From: Trachythela sp. YZ-2020
Taxonomy: Eukaryota; Cnidaria; Anthozoa; Malacalcyonacea; Clavulariidae
Reading direction: 5' to 3'
NCBI GenBank assembly: GCA_016169945.1
Contig: JADLSH010000375.1
Coordinates: 1,498,501-1,562,500 of the forward strand
Length of the DNA: 64,000 nucleotides
The first letter of the stretch is position 1. Each line of letters opens with the position of its first letter. A program made the position numbers and the translations under genes. Shown one piece after another: positions 1-12,900 of the stretch. The notes under the pieces are model-generated. The model searched no databases. It was not told where the DNA came from and worked only from the letters and a program-made list of their open reading frames with translations.

Positions 1-218
1 TATAATAAACGGACACCTTAGCCTCGAAGCTTGCTGTCCGTTGTTTGGAGGTGATCACTATCTAGAGGTTTATTGATAGGCGTGCAGGATACGGCGATAA
101 CCTTATCGAGTATACCTTCCAGGGTTTGCCGGCATAACGTATGAATTTGTAGAGGCATTGAGATGGAGTTTAAATGCTCATAATTCATGGTTTGTTCTTT
201 ATACGTGGATCTTTACAT

Positions 219-285
219 TGCACCGGAATCGCAGGGCCGCAGATTATAGTTGCCTTTTTCTCAACTGCTCCTGGTTAGGTCTAAA
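219..285 (+). repeat. tRNA-derived SINE fragment
   Basis: This stretch repeats two blocks of the SINE at 745-877 in the opposite orientation: the core reading GCACCGGAATCGCAGGGCCG, and a 3' tail reading CTCCTGGTTAGGTCT. The middle (B-box part) is deleted or scrambled, so it is a decayed copy without a usable Pol III promoter. Confidence 0.6.
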
Positions 286-744
286 CATATGTATATTGTT
301 GTTTTTACTTGCATATATATTCCGTTTGTAATCAGAGGTTTCAATGGAGGTGTCTCTTGTATACAGAGTGCATGTCCGTTAGTGGAGGTCTCGCTGCATG
401 TAGAACATTTTTATTCGTGGTCTTAAAACACTTGCACTGGAAAGTGGAAGCAGAATGATTAATTTTCCCTTCACAACCCCTCGCACGACACTCGATAACT
501 AATAATAGTACTAGTAAGTATAGTATAATTAATAGTACTAGTAAGTACTAAGATCCGTCTAAGATGATATTTAGCTGTAGCATGCACGTATAGTTGTACA
601 ATTCAATAAGTAGCAGTGAGGAAATTAGGGACATCGATTTTCTTTATATATTCGAGCGATCAGTTTAACAGTTTCCATCAAAGGTTTATCAAGCTCAGCT
701 GTTAAACTAAACAAAGGTCTGGGTTTGGTGGATAATCCAAGTGA

Positions 745-877
745 GTAGATATATACACAATTTAAGACCTAACCAGGAACGGTTGCGAAAAATGCAACAC
801 TAGGTCCTCTGGCAGGAATTGAACCCACGGCCCTGCGATTCCGGTGCAGCGCTCTAACCAACTGAGCTACAGAGGCC
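745..877 (-). repeat. tRNA-derived SINE
   Basis: Read on the minus strand, the copy starts with a tRNA-like head (GGCCTCTG, then A-box TAGCTCAGTTGG, then B-box GGGTTCAATTCC, closing CAGAGGACC). It continues into a non-tRNA tail ending near the AGGTCTTAAATTG block. A- and B-box spacing fits an internal Pol III promoter. The acceptor arms pair imperfectly and the head is followed by unrelated tail, so this is a SINE rather than a tRNA gene. It lies just upstream of the first visible myosin exon, inside an intron. Confidence 0.7.
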
Positions 878-974
878 AGTTGCTGAGCTGTAACCGTAAG
901 TTCTGTATATATAGAGAAGTGAAGTGCAAAAATCTTTAATTAAACAAAGGTCTGCATTTACTATCTTTATGTAG

Positions 975-3900
975 GAACAAAGCGGTCCTGTTATGGCTAA
1001 AATATACGATACGTTTGGAAGAAAGTTTGGTAGTCAAAGGGAGGCCGCTCCTCCTTTTTTGGATTTTGAGGTAAGAGTCATTTTAGGAAGTGTGTTCGAC
1101 GTGAAGCCGAGTTTTGCTGTAAGCTAAAGGCTTGTATTGCGTTCTAGGACGAGAATTATCCAAAACGTGGAACTCTCCGGAAAAAGTTGGTTTCTCTCAC
1201 CTTAAAGAGGAAGTCTAAAATTACAAAGGTTCGTACAGATTCTATAACATGCGCTTCGCTTGCATTGCAGCATGCTTCAATCGTGTTCTTGTTTGACAGA
1301 AAAGGATAATTTCATGCACTTAACAGGAGGCGAGGTCTAGCGATCTAAACACTTACTGCGCAGGGCAGCAGCGTGTGAGACAAAAAGGAAAACCCTGCTC
1401 GATATATAATTTAGTCAAAGTTTTGCGCCATAAATCAAATGGAAATAATCCTTTATATAAATACATGTATTATAGTACTACAGTAAAGTATGTGGCATAT
1501 TGGTGTCATCAACAGCGATTTTTTGTTGTTCCTAAACTAAAACTGCATTGAAACTCTTGTTAATATATTTGGGGATCGAACACAACTGTGGCTGTTTTCT
1601 CGATTGATTCACTTTTAATGGGTGCTTTTATGTTAAGGATTATAAGTTAATCAGTCGGTATACTTTCTAAACACAGGATGTTACAACGATGCTTAGAGAA
1701 GGTAGCGAAAGAGGTTATCTTCCAGAATCGTACGGTCCCCTATCAGCTCACGATAAAGCGACCACAAACTTGGAAAAACTTCATTTTATCATTGGACATG
1801 GAATATTGAGACCAGAACTAAGGTAAACACTTCTTAGCTTTATAGAAACGGCCACGCGGAAAATGCGGGCGATAATATACAATTATTGGTTGGAGTTTTT
1901 ACGATATCCTGAATTATCAAAGTCACGGTAACTTACGGAGACCCAATTGACAATCTAACAACCATTTAAGTTCGTTCTCTGCACGAAAACAATTTGTGTT
2001 AAATAAAACCAATTATTGTATGGATATGATTGAAATACTGGAAAATACGCCACTGATATTTTCCATATTTCACTAGTGAAATATGAAAAAATATTTAACG
2101 CGTGTGTTTTCTCGCGGGACCCACGCTAATTCCCGCAATTTTGTCTTTTCTGTTTTGTATCACAATATGGCAACTTCTCGACAGTTTGTCAATGTTTATC
2201 CGTATAATAAAAAGAACATTTAACTGTGGCTTTGGAAATATGACTTTTATTTTCTCGTGTTAAAAACAATATTTTACTCACTCGCTGCGTTCGTTCGTAA
2301 AATATTGTTTTCACCACTCGAAAATAAGTCATATTTCCGCACCACCTTTAAATATCCTCTATTTATATATATAAAGGTATAACTATACAACAACGACAAA
2401 AACAACGACAAAAACAACAACAAAGCGTTAGAAACTTCATTAACCTAAGTTCCGATAAAAATTTGAACTTCATCCCTGTTGTTTTTTCATGTGTATAAAG
2501 CTACCGCTTGCTTTAATATTGCGTATCGCGGGCTCGACGTACAGATAACTGAGTTATCTACTAGCAGCTATCTGAAGATGCGTGATTGACATATTTAACC
2601 GCAAGCTATTAGCCAATCAACAGACGCGTAATCACTACAATGTATATTATAGTGAAATCGTGAATTATTTAGATGGCATGTGTCGGTATTAAAGTTATTG
2701 CTTATGATCATACGCACCTGTTTAGCGTATGACATCTTAAACATGTAACAAATAACACGAATTAATTCAGCTATTGATTCGTTAATTTAGGGATGAAATT
2801 TATTGCCAGATCTGCAAGCAACTCACAGAAAATCCAAACAAGACAAGTCATGCACGTGGTTGGATATTACTGTCTTTATGTGTCGGATGCTTTTGTCCAT
2901 CCGAAAAGGTGAGTTACCAAGAGATCGATCAGGCTCAATTGCCATATTAACAACCTGAAATTTAATACAAACTTAATCTTAATCCTAACTCTAATCCAAA
3001 CCCTAATCCTAAGCATAATCCTTGTGACGTAATTTCGGGATAGTAAGATGGAAAGTCACCCAAGAGATAGCTCGTTGCATTAAAAAGTTATCAAAGAGAG
3101 ATATTCTTTCATGGAGCAAAAAGTCGCATCGAGCGATGACGATAACGATTGGTCCGGGTAAATTATTTTCGTCATTAAAGTAGAAATGGCAACGTTTCAA
3201 ATTTCTCTTGCTTTTGATTCTGATGTTTAAATGTTTTAGCTAACCTCAATTATAGAGACATAGATTATTTAGCATCATTGTCATTAAAATCACTCTTGGC
3301 TATGACCCCGTTCGCATTCACTTATGTGAGGGTACTCGCAATTTTCAAGTCAAAATTGCCGGTTAGAAACGTATTCGCCTATAAAAATCCGCACATATTA
3401 AGCGAAACAATTCATCTCATTTTGGTGGGCAATGTTTGATCTATTTACTCACAAATTGAGCATATTTATGAGTATATAAAGTATATTTTTTATCACTTTG
3501 ATCACCGGGTATATTGCGCATGTACCTTTATCTAGGGCGGATGGGCTGTATTTGCGGGGTAATGGGGCTATATTTATTTATTATTATTTTTACATAACTG
3601 TGAGTTAGACAAGTTTTCCCTTGTTACTCTTGTTTAAGTAAATTCGTGATTGCATTTGCAAATCGTGATTGCATTTGGTATTTGGTAATGTAATCTTTAA
3701 GCCTGGTTTCCATGCATTTAGTCGTAACGGTCGTGACTCGTGAGCACATCGTCATCAAGGTGGCCGATGTTATAGAATGCTGACATACCTCTGCAATCAT
3801 TACAGACTGATTTGCATAGAGCGCACAAACGACAAGATATAGATGCAGACTATTTCACATCGTCGAACATGACTTGGTCACGGCAGTAGTGGAAATCAGG

Positions 3901-6900
3901 CTTTAATGTAAATCTTCCAATCCTTACTGCGCCATAAGTATTGTAATTTTGAATGCTTATTGTTGAATTCTTGGTGTTTTCATTTTTCATGTTTAGCTGT
4001 ACAATTATATGAGGAATTTCATCCGGGAAGGCCCACCTGGTTACGCACCATATTGCGAGGAACGTCTTCTAAGGACAAAACAAAATGGAAGTAGACATCA
4101 ACCGCCTAGTTGGCTTGAATTACGAGTATGTATTATTGTCTAAATGTCTATACAGCTACTTGAATTAAGGTTGTTACATGCAATAGTCAAATGTACAATC
4201 CAGGCGCAACAGCAAGATGGGTATACATAATTTTCATATTTTTGGCCTATGATTTTAGTTAGCTCCTTATGTTTTGGTAATTCCCAGACGTGCCACATGC
4301 ATGCTTTTCTGGGTGTGCTTTTAATTAGTCGGCGACAATTAAGCCACGTACAGAAATTTACAAATTAGCGAGAAATGGTTGAAGTTGGCAAGTAAAAAGC
4401 TGCTTCTTACACTTACACTTCCAGTCCCATTATTTCTGTAAAGAAGACAGTTCTCCATCGTATTAAAAGTTGTGTGTGTAAGCCTATATATGTCATATTC
4501 TTTGCTATATCAAGCGATTGATTTAAAGAACTGTACTTGTAATGGTGCAAATATGATAAATGCTCACTTACTAATCCCACGAGGCGATTTATAATACATT
4601 TTATCTGATAAAATATATCATTCCCATTATACTCTTCGCGCTTGGATTGTACATTTAACTATTGCATGCATGACAACCTTAATTGAAATAGCTGTGTACA
4701 AATACAGTTAAATTAGATATTTTCGCTAGTTCTAGAATGACATCAATTTTTTTATCTATTGGATCACATCACGAATCAAAATTTTCAAGTGTCGTCATCG
4801 TTATGTAAATGGTTTTCTGTGAATTTCCTGTTCTCAATGAATGAATGAATGAATGATGTATTTCAATAATGTTCCTAAACCTCGTCAAAAAACAAAATCG
4901 TTCGCAATATGAAACTTTGAAATTTCCTTTTCTTGATAGCCATTTGCCCATTTCTATGATTTAGACATCATAAGACATAACATATATTTAGCGCCAATGC
5001 AATACATTTTTAGTTTGTTCAATTTGTATAATAACAGAAATGGCACAGGTTATCTGAAATAACCAAAGTTAAACGAGTCAGATAGCCTAATAAATGATTC
5101 GAGCCACTATGGATCAACATTGAAGTTTTATGTCCCACTGATTTTCTCTAAAATCTGTGTGTTGAATTTAAAAAAAAAAATCTGTGTGTTGAATTTTGAA
5201 AAAAAATTCAAATCTGTGTGTTGAATTTTGTTATACTATAATGGTAGAGTTGTGTAACGATTGTAAATTTCAAATTACAGGCTACCAAGTCTAAGAAACC
5301 TTTAATTTTGCCCATTACTTTCATGGATGGCAACACGAAGACACTTTTTGCTGATTCAGCAACAACAGCGAAAGAACTGTGTGCTCAACTTGCAGAGAAA
5401 GTCGGCATCACCTCCACTTTTGGATTCTCAATCTACATTGCTCTTTATGATAAAGTGAGTGCGAATGTCGAGTTTAAGCAGTCGAGTGTAAGAGTCCATT
5501 CCCCTGTGCATGTTGACTTATTCAGTTTAAGCGCACAACGACCACGTACCGTCGATGACATCTACCCGTTGAGAAGATGCAAAAATGTGTATAGTCAGTG
5601 TTTCTGTATCTAAACCTTGAACGTAATTGTATAGAGCATGCCACACCTATTAGTTTACTGAACCAAATAGGAGTGAGGCTAAGTTGAACTTGATTTGTCG
5701 ACGTGATATTTAATTATTGCATGAATATTCCTGGTGCATAAAAAAGACGGAATCATCTTTTACGCTAATTTTCAGAATTCTAGTCGTTTTGGGAATTATT
5801 CACGGTGGGATTTTAATAACTATGATAAAAGTTCCGAGACCCGACGTACGCACCATAATGCACTGCGCTTGAGCTCGGTTAGCCACCAAACTATATGGGG
5901 CTCGCTCAGGCCATAGTTAATAGAGATGACATGGTTAAGAAACTCGGCATATTACAAAGCAATATGGATGGGATTTATGTTGAACGGTACCTGACTAACA
6001 ATTGAATGGGATTTATGTTGAACGGTACCTGACCGTGCACAAATCTTTTGTTTTACGTTCATTAATATTTCAGAAACACGGTTTGGAGATTAAGCCCAAG
6101 CATTTCCATTGGTCGATTCATAAAAATACAATATATTCACTAACCGTGACCGTGCACAAATGCAAACAAAAACATAGAACAAAAGCGAAAGCCGAGTTTC
6201 CTAACCATGTCCTCTCTATTAACTATGCTCAGGCTCGCCCCAATAATATTAAGGATGTACTATCACAACTCTGATTTGAATATGTATAACTGTCATTTCT
6301 AAGAAACGACGTTAATTATATATTAACCGTGTGAACTTCCAGGTCATTTCCCTATATTCCATGTTATCAGGCAACACGGAAAAGAATGGCTGATGGCTGG
6401 TTGTCATACGAAATCCATTTTCGGATTAAAATTGCTCAATATCTCGTAAATGTATTATATTTCACATTTTTTTCATGGACTTTTGGTTTCTACAAAGTTT
6501 CATATTATAGTTTCATAACTCCGAAAACATAAAAAAGTAATAATAAATTTAATACAGCGAATTTCTATTCTATTGCCATACTTCCAAGCCTTTGACTCGC
6601 CGTCAGATCAATTGGCGTATTCAGTTATCAATTTCGTAAAAAAAGGTCGTGTGTTATTTTTTGTGAACGACATTTTATAGGTCTCGAGCTTAGGAAGCAG
6701 CAACGACCACGTTATGGACGCCATTTCTCAGTGTGAACAATACGCGAAGGAATTGGGACAACTTGAAAGAGATGCACCATGGAGACTGTTCTTCCGTAAG
6801 GAAATATTCTCACCCTGGCATGATCCACGTGAAGACAGGATTTCAACAAGTCTCATTTACCAGCAAATTGTCAGAGGTACCAAGTTTGGAGAATACCGTT

Positions 6901-9900
6901 TTTCAAGTGTAAGTGACCTGTAAGATACAGGTTTTGCATAAAGATATGTTAATTCAAGATAAGTTAATTCAGGATAATCTAATTAAAGCAGGCGATTGTG
7001 ATACAGAAGCTTGCGTACAGCATATTAATTTCGTATTCATTCCGAGAGGACGGAATCCTATAAATCTCCGACCACAGTCCGGAATTTCCGCCCAACTAAC
7101 AAAGGAGTGAAGCCTGCAAATATTTACTTTTTTTTAATAAGGAAAATTGCTAAAAATGTTCTCGAAAGATAGCAAAGACACTAGGAGTAAACTTTATTCT
7201 CCAACTATAATTTGAGCAAGAATTCATTTTATTGAAATGAAGATGCAAAAAACGTCCAATACTATAAGTCACTGAACTCCAACGTTGTAGAAATTTAATT
7301 ATATACACAAGAAAATAACCAATGCAATTGACAGCGAATGGTATTTGTTAAGATTGTCAAATTTCTCACAAAAAGATTTCCTTCGTTGGTAGGCCCGGTA
7401 GGGGGGCGGCGGGGGTGCTAATCATCCTTACTTGTTGAAGGGCGCAGCTCAAACTTCACCGAATCAAAGTAGTAACCATGCAACCCATTTTCTGCTCACA
7501 GAGCAAAGCTAAGATAGAATTAGGATTAGTTTTTGGTGAGGGAGAAAAACCGGTCTCCACAGAGAACCACAGGAGAGAATCAATCACAAATCTACTTGCA
7601 TGCGTTTTCAAGTAACGATACCCTACCCTCAACCTTCAGTTGTATGCTTAACTGGGTGATAAGGGCAGCGCTCTAACCGTATCTGCCACCTTTTCTCCCG
7701 AAACTTTGTTGTGCGTCTGTACTTATGACTTTCTTGTTTTATTTTGTTTTGTTTTGGTTTAGGAAGAAGAGCTGGCGGAGGTGGCAGCTTTGCAATACTA
7801 TGTTGAATATGGTCGAGACATGTCGAAAGGTCGTCTCATGGAACTGCTTGGGTCTTACATTCCAGACCAAAATTTAGAGGGTGCGAGAGGACCAGAGAAA
7901 TGGGCTCATCTCATCGAGGATGCTTACAAACGAGTAGGTTTTTATATTGTTTCCGTTTAGTAAATGGAAAAACATACCTTTCGTGATTGTTTTTATAATC
8001 TCTAAGGTCGCTTAATGAGTAAAATCCTGCGTGGCATTAGAAAATGTAAAATCGCTGTAATCGCGTTAGAATAAAATAATAAAACAGGGTGCATTTGGAC
8101 GCATTGACGCGTATAATGGATTGACATGAGGCATTGGAAGTTTTCCCTTGATCCTGAATTCCACTTGCTGGTCATACTGCACCTGACTGCAATTATTTGA
8201 AAAATATGTGTTATTTGAGAAAGGGTGTTACTGGAAGAGGTGTGTTATCTTTCCAAGGTGTGTTATATTCCAAATGTGTGTCAAAGTAACACACCTTGTA
8301 TCTGAAAGGTGTGTTCGATTGAAGAGCACCAAACGTGTGTTGTTATAAGAGGCGTGCTTCTCAACACACTGCCGTACTGATTAACACACCTAGGTAGGTT
8401 AACAAGCACATCAAGATGTGTTTACATTTGATGATCACCATGCTTAATACACCTGACGTGCTAATGTAACACGTCATGCGTGTAATGTAACACAGGTCAG
8501 CGTGTTATTTAGCACATCATTCATGTGCACTAATTTTCACATCCCCGCGAACTTTTACAGGAGATATAGATTGTGAATAAACGTTATAGCAACAGCATTG
8601 CATTCCTATTTCTAGAATAAATACATCAAAGAAAACGCAAATCCCGTACACATTAGAGACCATGTTGTTGAAACAGCCAGAGTTCGTTGGCCGTTGTTAT
8701 TCTCAAGATTTTACGAAGCTTTTCAATTTGCTGGACCGTCTCTGGGACGACAGGATGTCATTATTGCAGTGAACTGGACTGGTGTATACGTGGTGGATGA
8801 TCGAGAACACGTGTTACTTGAATTACAGTTTCCTGAAATTACTGGTGTCTCCAGCAGTAGGTATGATTCAGTTTTTTGGCTTATTTTAAAATACATCGAA
8901 AGTAGTTCTGATATACTTTTAGAACAACGTCCGTAGTGTAACAAAGATTGATAGCTGGTCTCAAAACAACGTTTCTTCGAATATCAAACACTTTTAATCA
9001 GTAGAAAATATTCATCAAAATTGCGAGGCCTGTATGATGTAGCTATGATCATGAGTGCAGGGATAAGAATAGCTGATGCGGTAATTTGTCTAAATTGAAT
9101 AATGTTTGTACAGGGTATCAAAATAAGGTTATCCAACTTTGGCATGTTAAGTATATAAACTTACCCTTTCCATAGCAATACATATTTGGCTTTTAGCTGT
9201 CAAATGATACATTCTTTGTATCATTGCAATCACGAATGGCCAAATACGATCCGATTTAAAATGACCGGTCGAAATCGCATTCTTTAACGATTGGGAAGTG
9301 ACTGCAAACCTATAGTTTGAGTATTGAAATTATTCTCATTTCGGATTAAGATTTAGTAATAATGACGCCTTGGTAAATTTAAAGATGGTTTAACTCGTGT
9401 GGGGCTTCGGTGGCGCAGTCGTCAGAGCAAGCGCCTTTCACCTCTGAGTGTTGAGTTCGATTCTCGCTGAGGACTTTACTCATCACACTCATGTGAAAAG
9501 GGTAAGTCGACGCTCTGCCGAAAGTCGTGGGTTTTCTCCGGGCACTCCGATTTCCTCCCACAGGGAAAGTTGACTTGGTGGGTTAGGATACACAGATTAG
9601 GAAAGTAATATCACAATTGTTGTAAAAATAGATAATGTAGGCTACGTACATAAAATTGAGCAGGGTAGAGAAGACTCTGAAAATGCAATTTCCGACGATT
9701 AGAGACAATTTCCGCTTGGCGCCAACCATGGTGGCACCTCGATGGATTCGCCTCCCCCCCCGTAAGTTTAACAAGCTTCCGCTTTAAAGAAATGACGTCA
9801 TCGGGGCCACAGAGAACATTTTGTCCCGGGCCCCGCGAATTCTCTCGGCGGCCCTGATTGTATGTATGTATGTATGTAACTCGCGAGTTAATCGAAGTTC

Positions 9901-12900
9901 TTGTAATATATTTTCAAGTATAGTTTGATCCTGTAATCCCTCAAGTGTATTGATTGTGACGTAGAAAGTATAGAGGGGTTTCATGTCAAATATCAAATTT
10001 TTAAAATTCAAAATATTGCGCTGATACTTTAACAGGTTTTGTATATTATTATGAAGAATTTTCTACGAAAATTTTAGGTTTGTAGAATAATTCTTTCTAG
10101 AGTTACAGAGTTTCATTTTGGCCGAAACTCTTTCAAATATGGGCTTCACAGTTTTGGCCGCCATGTTTGTGGTCAGATATTTAACAGTTATTCTACGAAC
10201 TCGAGTCGTATGAGTTGATAGCGGACGAGGCGCGATAGCGCCGAGTCGGCTATCAGTCATATACGACGAGAGTGAGTAGAATAATTGTTTTATTATATAC
10301 GCAAGCTCTGGATCTGGATATTTACTTTTTACAAGTAAAACTTGAATTTCTCTTCATTTAATTGTCCAAATCTGCCAGCCATTTTTCTACTTTTCTCTAC
10401 TAGCAGGATATGAGCTAATATCCTGCTAGTAGAGAACCAATCAGATTGCAGAATACCTCATATCCAGAGCTTGTGTATATAATAATATTGTATATCTGAC
10501 CACAAACATGGCGGCCAAAATGCAAAGGTCCAGATGACTGTATTTCAAATAGAATATTCAAATTGAACTTACGAAATGGTGAGACATATCTTCTAATGCA
10601 TAACCAAACTTTATGTATCAAAATATGTTTTACAAATTTTCGGACCTTTTCCTAATGTCTTGCTGACGTCAGCAACATATTAAAAAGTCTATAACTCAAG
10701 GAGGAATATTTGTATGGACCTAAATTTTTGTATTAAGACTCGGTGTAATGATCTACAAAACATATAAAAAAATCAGCTTTAAAGGTTGCGTAACTAAGAT
10801 ATTGCAATTTTGTGACGTCCCCTATGACATTTTGTTACGTCACATGAAATCCCTCTATAGCAGCATAGGTTAAGTTGTCTCAATATTCTATTTCCAATTC
10901 CTAGCTCCATTGACAAAAGTGGTAGCCTGAGTTTCACAATCTCCACTCTCAGAAGTGACGACTTTACCTTCACATCTCCAACGTCTGAAGATATCAAAGA
11001 GCTGATCACCTTCTTCCTTGATGGGTTACGTGCGAGATCAACGTATGTCGTCGCACTAATGGACTATGAAAGCCCAGGTAGATTATTTTACTTCTTGTCA
11101 GAGGAATGAATCTTAACCCTTTTACACCAAATCTCATGTAAGTAAGTGACTAAGTGGGGGTGTGCTAATTATCCTTACTTTCGAAAGTATAGTTATAAAT
11201 GCCGACATCTGCAGGGACCTCGGAACCGGGGGTGGGAGGCACTGGGGGCATGTGCCCCCCATACTCTTTTCGAAATGAAAGTGCCCTTTTTTCTGGTTTG
11301 AAAGTGTTCTTTTTCAATCAATGGGCAAAATCCATGTGCTTGTAACTTTTAGACGCTAACTGATAGGTGCTTCTTTTTGGCGGTGCCCCCCCTACTTTTG
11401 ACATGCTTCCGCGACCTTTGGACATGTGTAATTATAGGAATCAAACCCTAATTGCAGATGTGAAAGGCACAGGTACTAATAACCACAGACCCGAGTCATT
11501 AACACGTGTTCATGCTGTTTCCATCCTGTAATATTATGCCATATAAACTACACAAGGTCGTTGTTTGTATTTGATATGATATAGTTCTTTATAGTGTTCA
11601 TATTTCTGTCCTTCGACTGTTCGCTCGACATGCTTTTCATGCACCTAATCTACATATTTAACTACCGGCCCATCCCATGTCCATACATGGAAGTTAAAAG
11701 GGGGGCGGATGGAACAATTCTATAAACAATATAAATACAATATTATGACATTTCCCTCTTTATAAAATAAAATTAGCTAAAAACAGCCTATTAAACTAAT
11801 TTGATAACCGTTACCATTTTATCGTAAGTATTATTTAAATGAAGTGAAGTTGAAGTTAGAAATGTGTCTTGAATAGATATGCGCTTTTATTCTAACATTT
11901 GGCCTTCTAACTTCAACTTCACTTCATTGAAACGAATACTTGCATGCGTAAAATGCTAATGGTTATCAAATTATTTAATAGGCCATTTTTAGCTAATTCT
12001 CGACACTTCCAAAAATGTTTACTCAGGTTTAAACGCAGCTATCTGCAACTTGTTTAAGTGTTTGTAAGTTAGTTTGTAAGTTATACTAAATCAAACTGTC
12101 GTACTTTTTTTGCCCCACCCGGTATAATTTCACCCAGATGTATAATTATAATTCTTGGTTACCTTTGTTTTACTCTATTTCGGACGGCAGCAACTTATAG
12201 TAGCCTCAAAAATGTGAAAAGCGGACAAAAGGGGGGAACGTGAACCAACAGCTGCTGTAGCCTGTTGTCTCAAGGTTATTTCAATCTTTTATCCCATTCA
12301 TCTAGGAGAGAACACCAGCTTCCTGTCATTCAAGAAAAATGACCTCATCATGCTGCAAGAGAACGAAACTGGTGATTCAATCACAAACTCTGGATGGTGT
12401 AAAGGATTATGTGAGAGAACTGGTTTATCTGGTGACCTGCCTGCAGAGTGTGTGTATGTTTTACCCATCATGAGCAAACCAACTGTGGATATTTTGGTAA
12501 GATGAACAACATACATAGTATAGATGCATAGTGGTGTCAATTTTGATTTAGACAAATGTTTATGAGCTATTTGCAGAATTACTGGAATGTAGCGTACACA
12601 TATACTTAGCGTCTTTAACCCTGGTTTTCCAGTTATCGTAAAGGTCTTGGCCACGTTAAGGTGACCGATGTAATAGAGTGTCGATGTATCTTTCTATACT
12701 CAGTAAAGACTGATTCGGCATACAGCACACAAGATAAGAAAGAGATAGATACAGACTATTTCACATCGTCGAAACATGATTGGTCACGGCAGTTACTACC
12801 AAATGAAAACCAAGACTATGTATGAATAATCGTACATTGCAGTGATGCTGCAAATGTTCCATAGAGGCAGTATCGCGCGTTCTTCGTATCACAGATTGTC

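Larger units (their letters stand above)
975..4125 (+). other. Myosin VII exons 1-5 of window: MyTH4 domain 1 (partial)
   Basis: Five exons encode the second part of the first MyTH4 domain, beginning inside it at the residues [17 protein letters not shown] and ending at QPPSWLELR. The MyTH4 hallmark [14 protein letters not shown] spans the 1822/2791 splice junction. [18 protein letters not shown] closes exon 4. In the family this domain works with the FERM domain as one supramodule for cargo and microtubule/adaptor binding. Introns in this part hold SINEs, a palindrome at 2.2 kb and a MITE at 3.7 kb. Confidence 0.9.
5281..11077 (+). other. Myosin VII exons 6-10: FERM domain 1
   Basis: Five exons (5281-5454, 6681-6908, 7763-7933, 8616-8860, 10905-11077) encode the first FERM domain. 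The F1 ubiquitin-like lobe contains [15 protein letters not shown] and [12 protein letters not shown]. The F2 helical lobe contains [15 protein letters not shown] and [17 protein letters not shown]. The F3 PH-like lobe contains [16 protein letters not shown] and [18 protein letters not shown]. The last exon runs into the first strand of the SH3 domain ([11 protein letters not shown]). Splice phases are 0/0/0/2/1 at the respective ends and all donors are GT. Confidence 0.9.

Noticed and set aside
804..877. Stand-alone tRNA gene at the left end
   Set aside because: The tRNA-like head is fused to a repeated non-tRNA tail that also occurs at 219-285, so it is a SINE.
1..974. Search for the preceding myosin MyTH4 exon
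   Set aside because: No segment with the expected upstream MyTH4 residues and splice sites was found; the previous exon must lie outside the window.
5308..5613. Open frame of 101 codons on +
   Set aside because: Its first half is the myosin exon 5281-5454; the rest is read-through into the intron past a clear GT donor.
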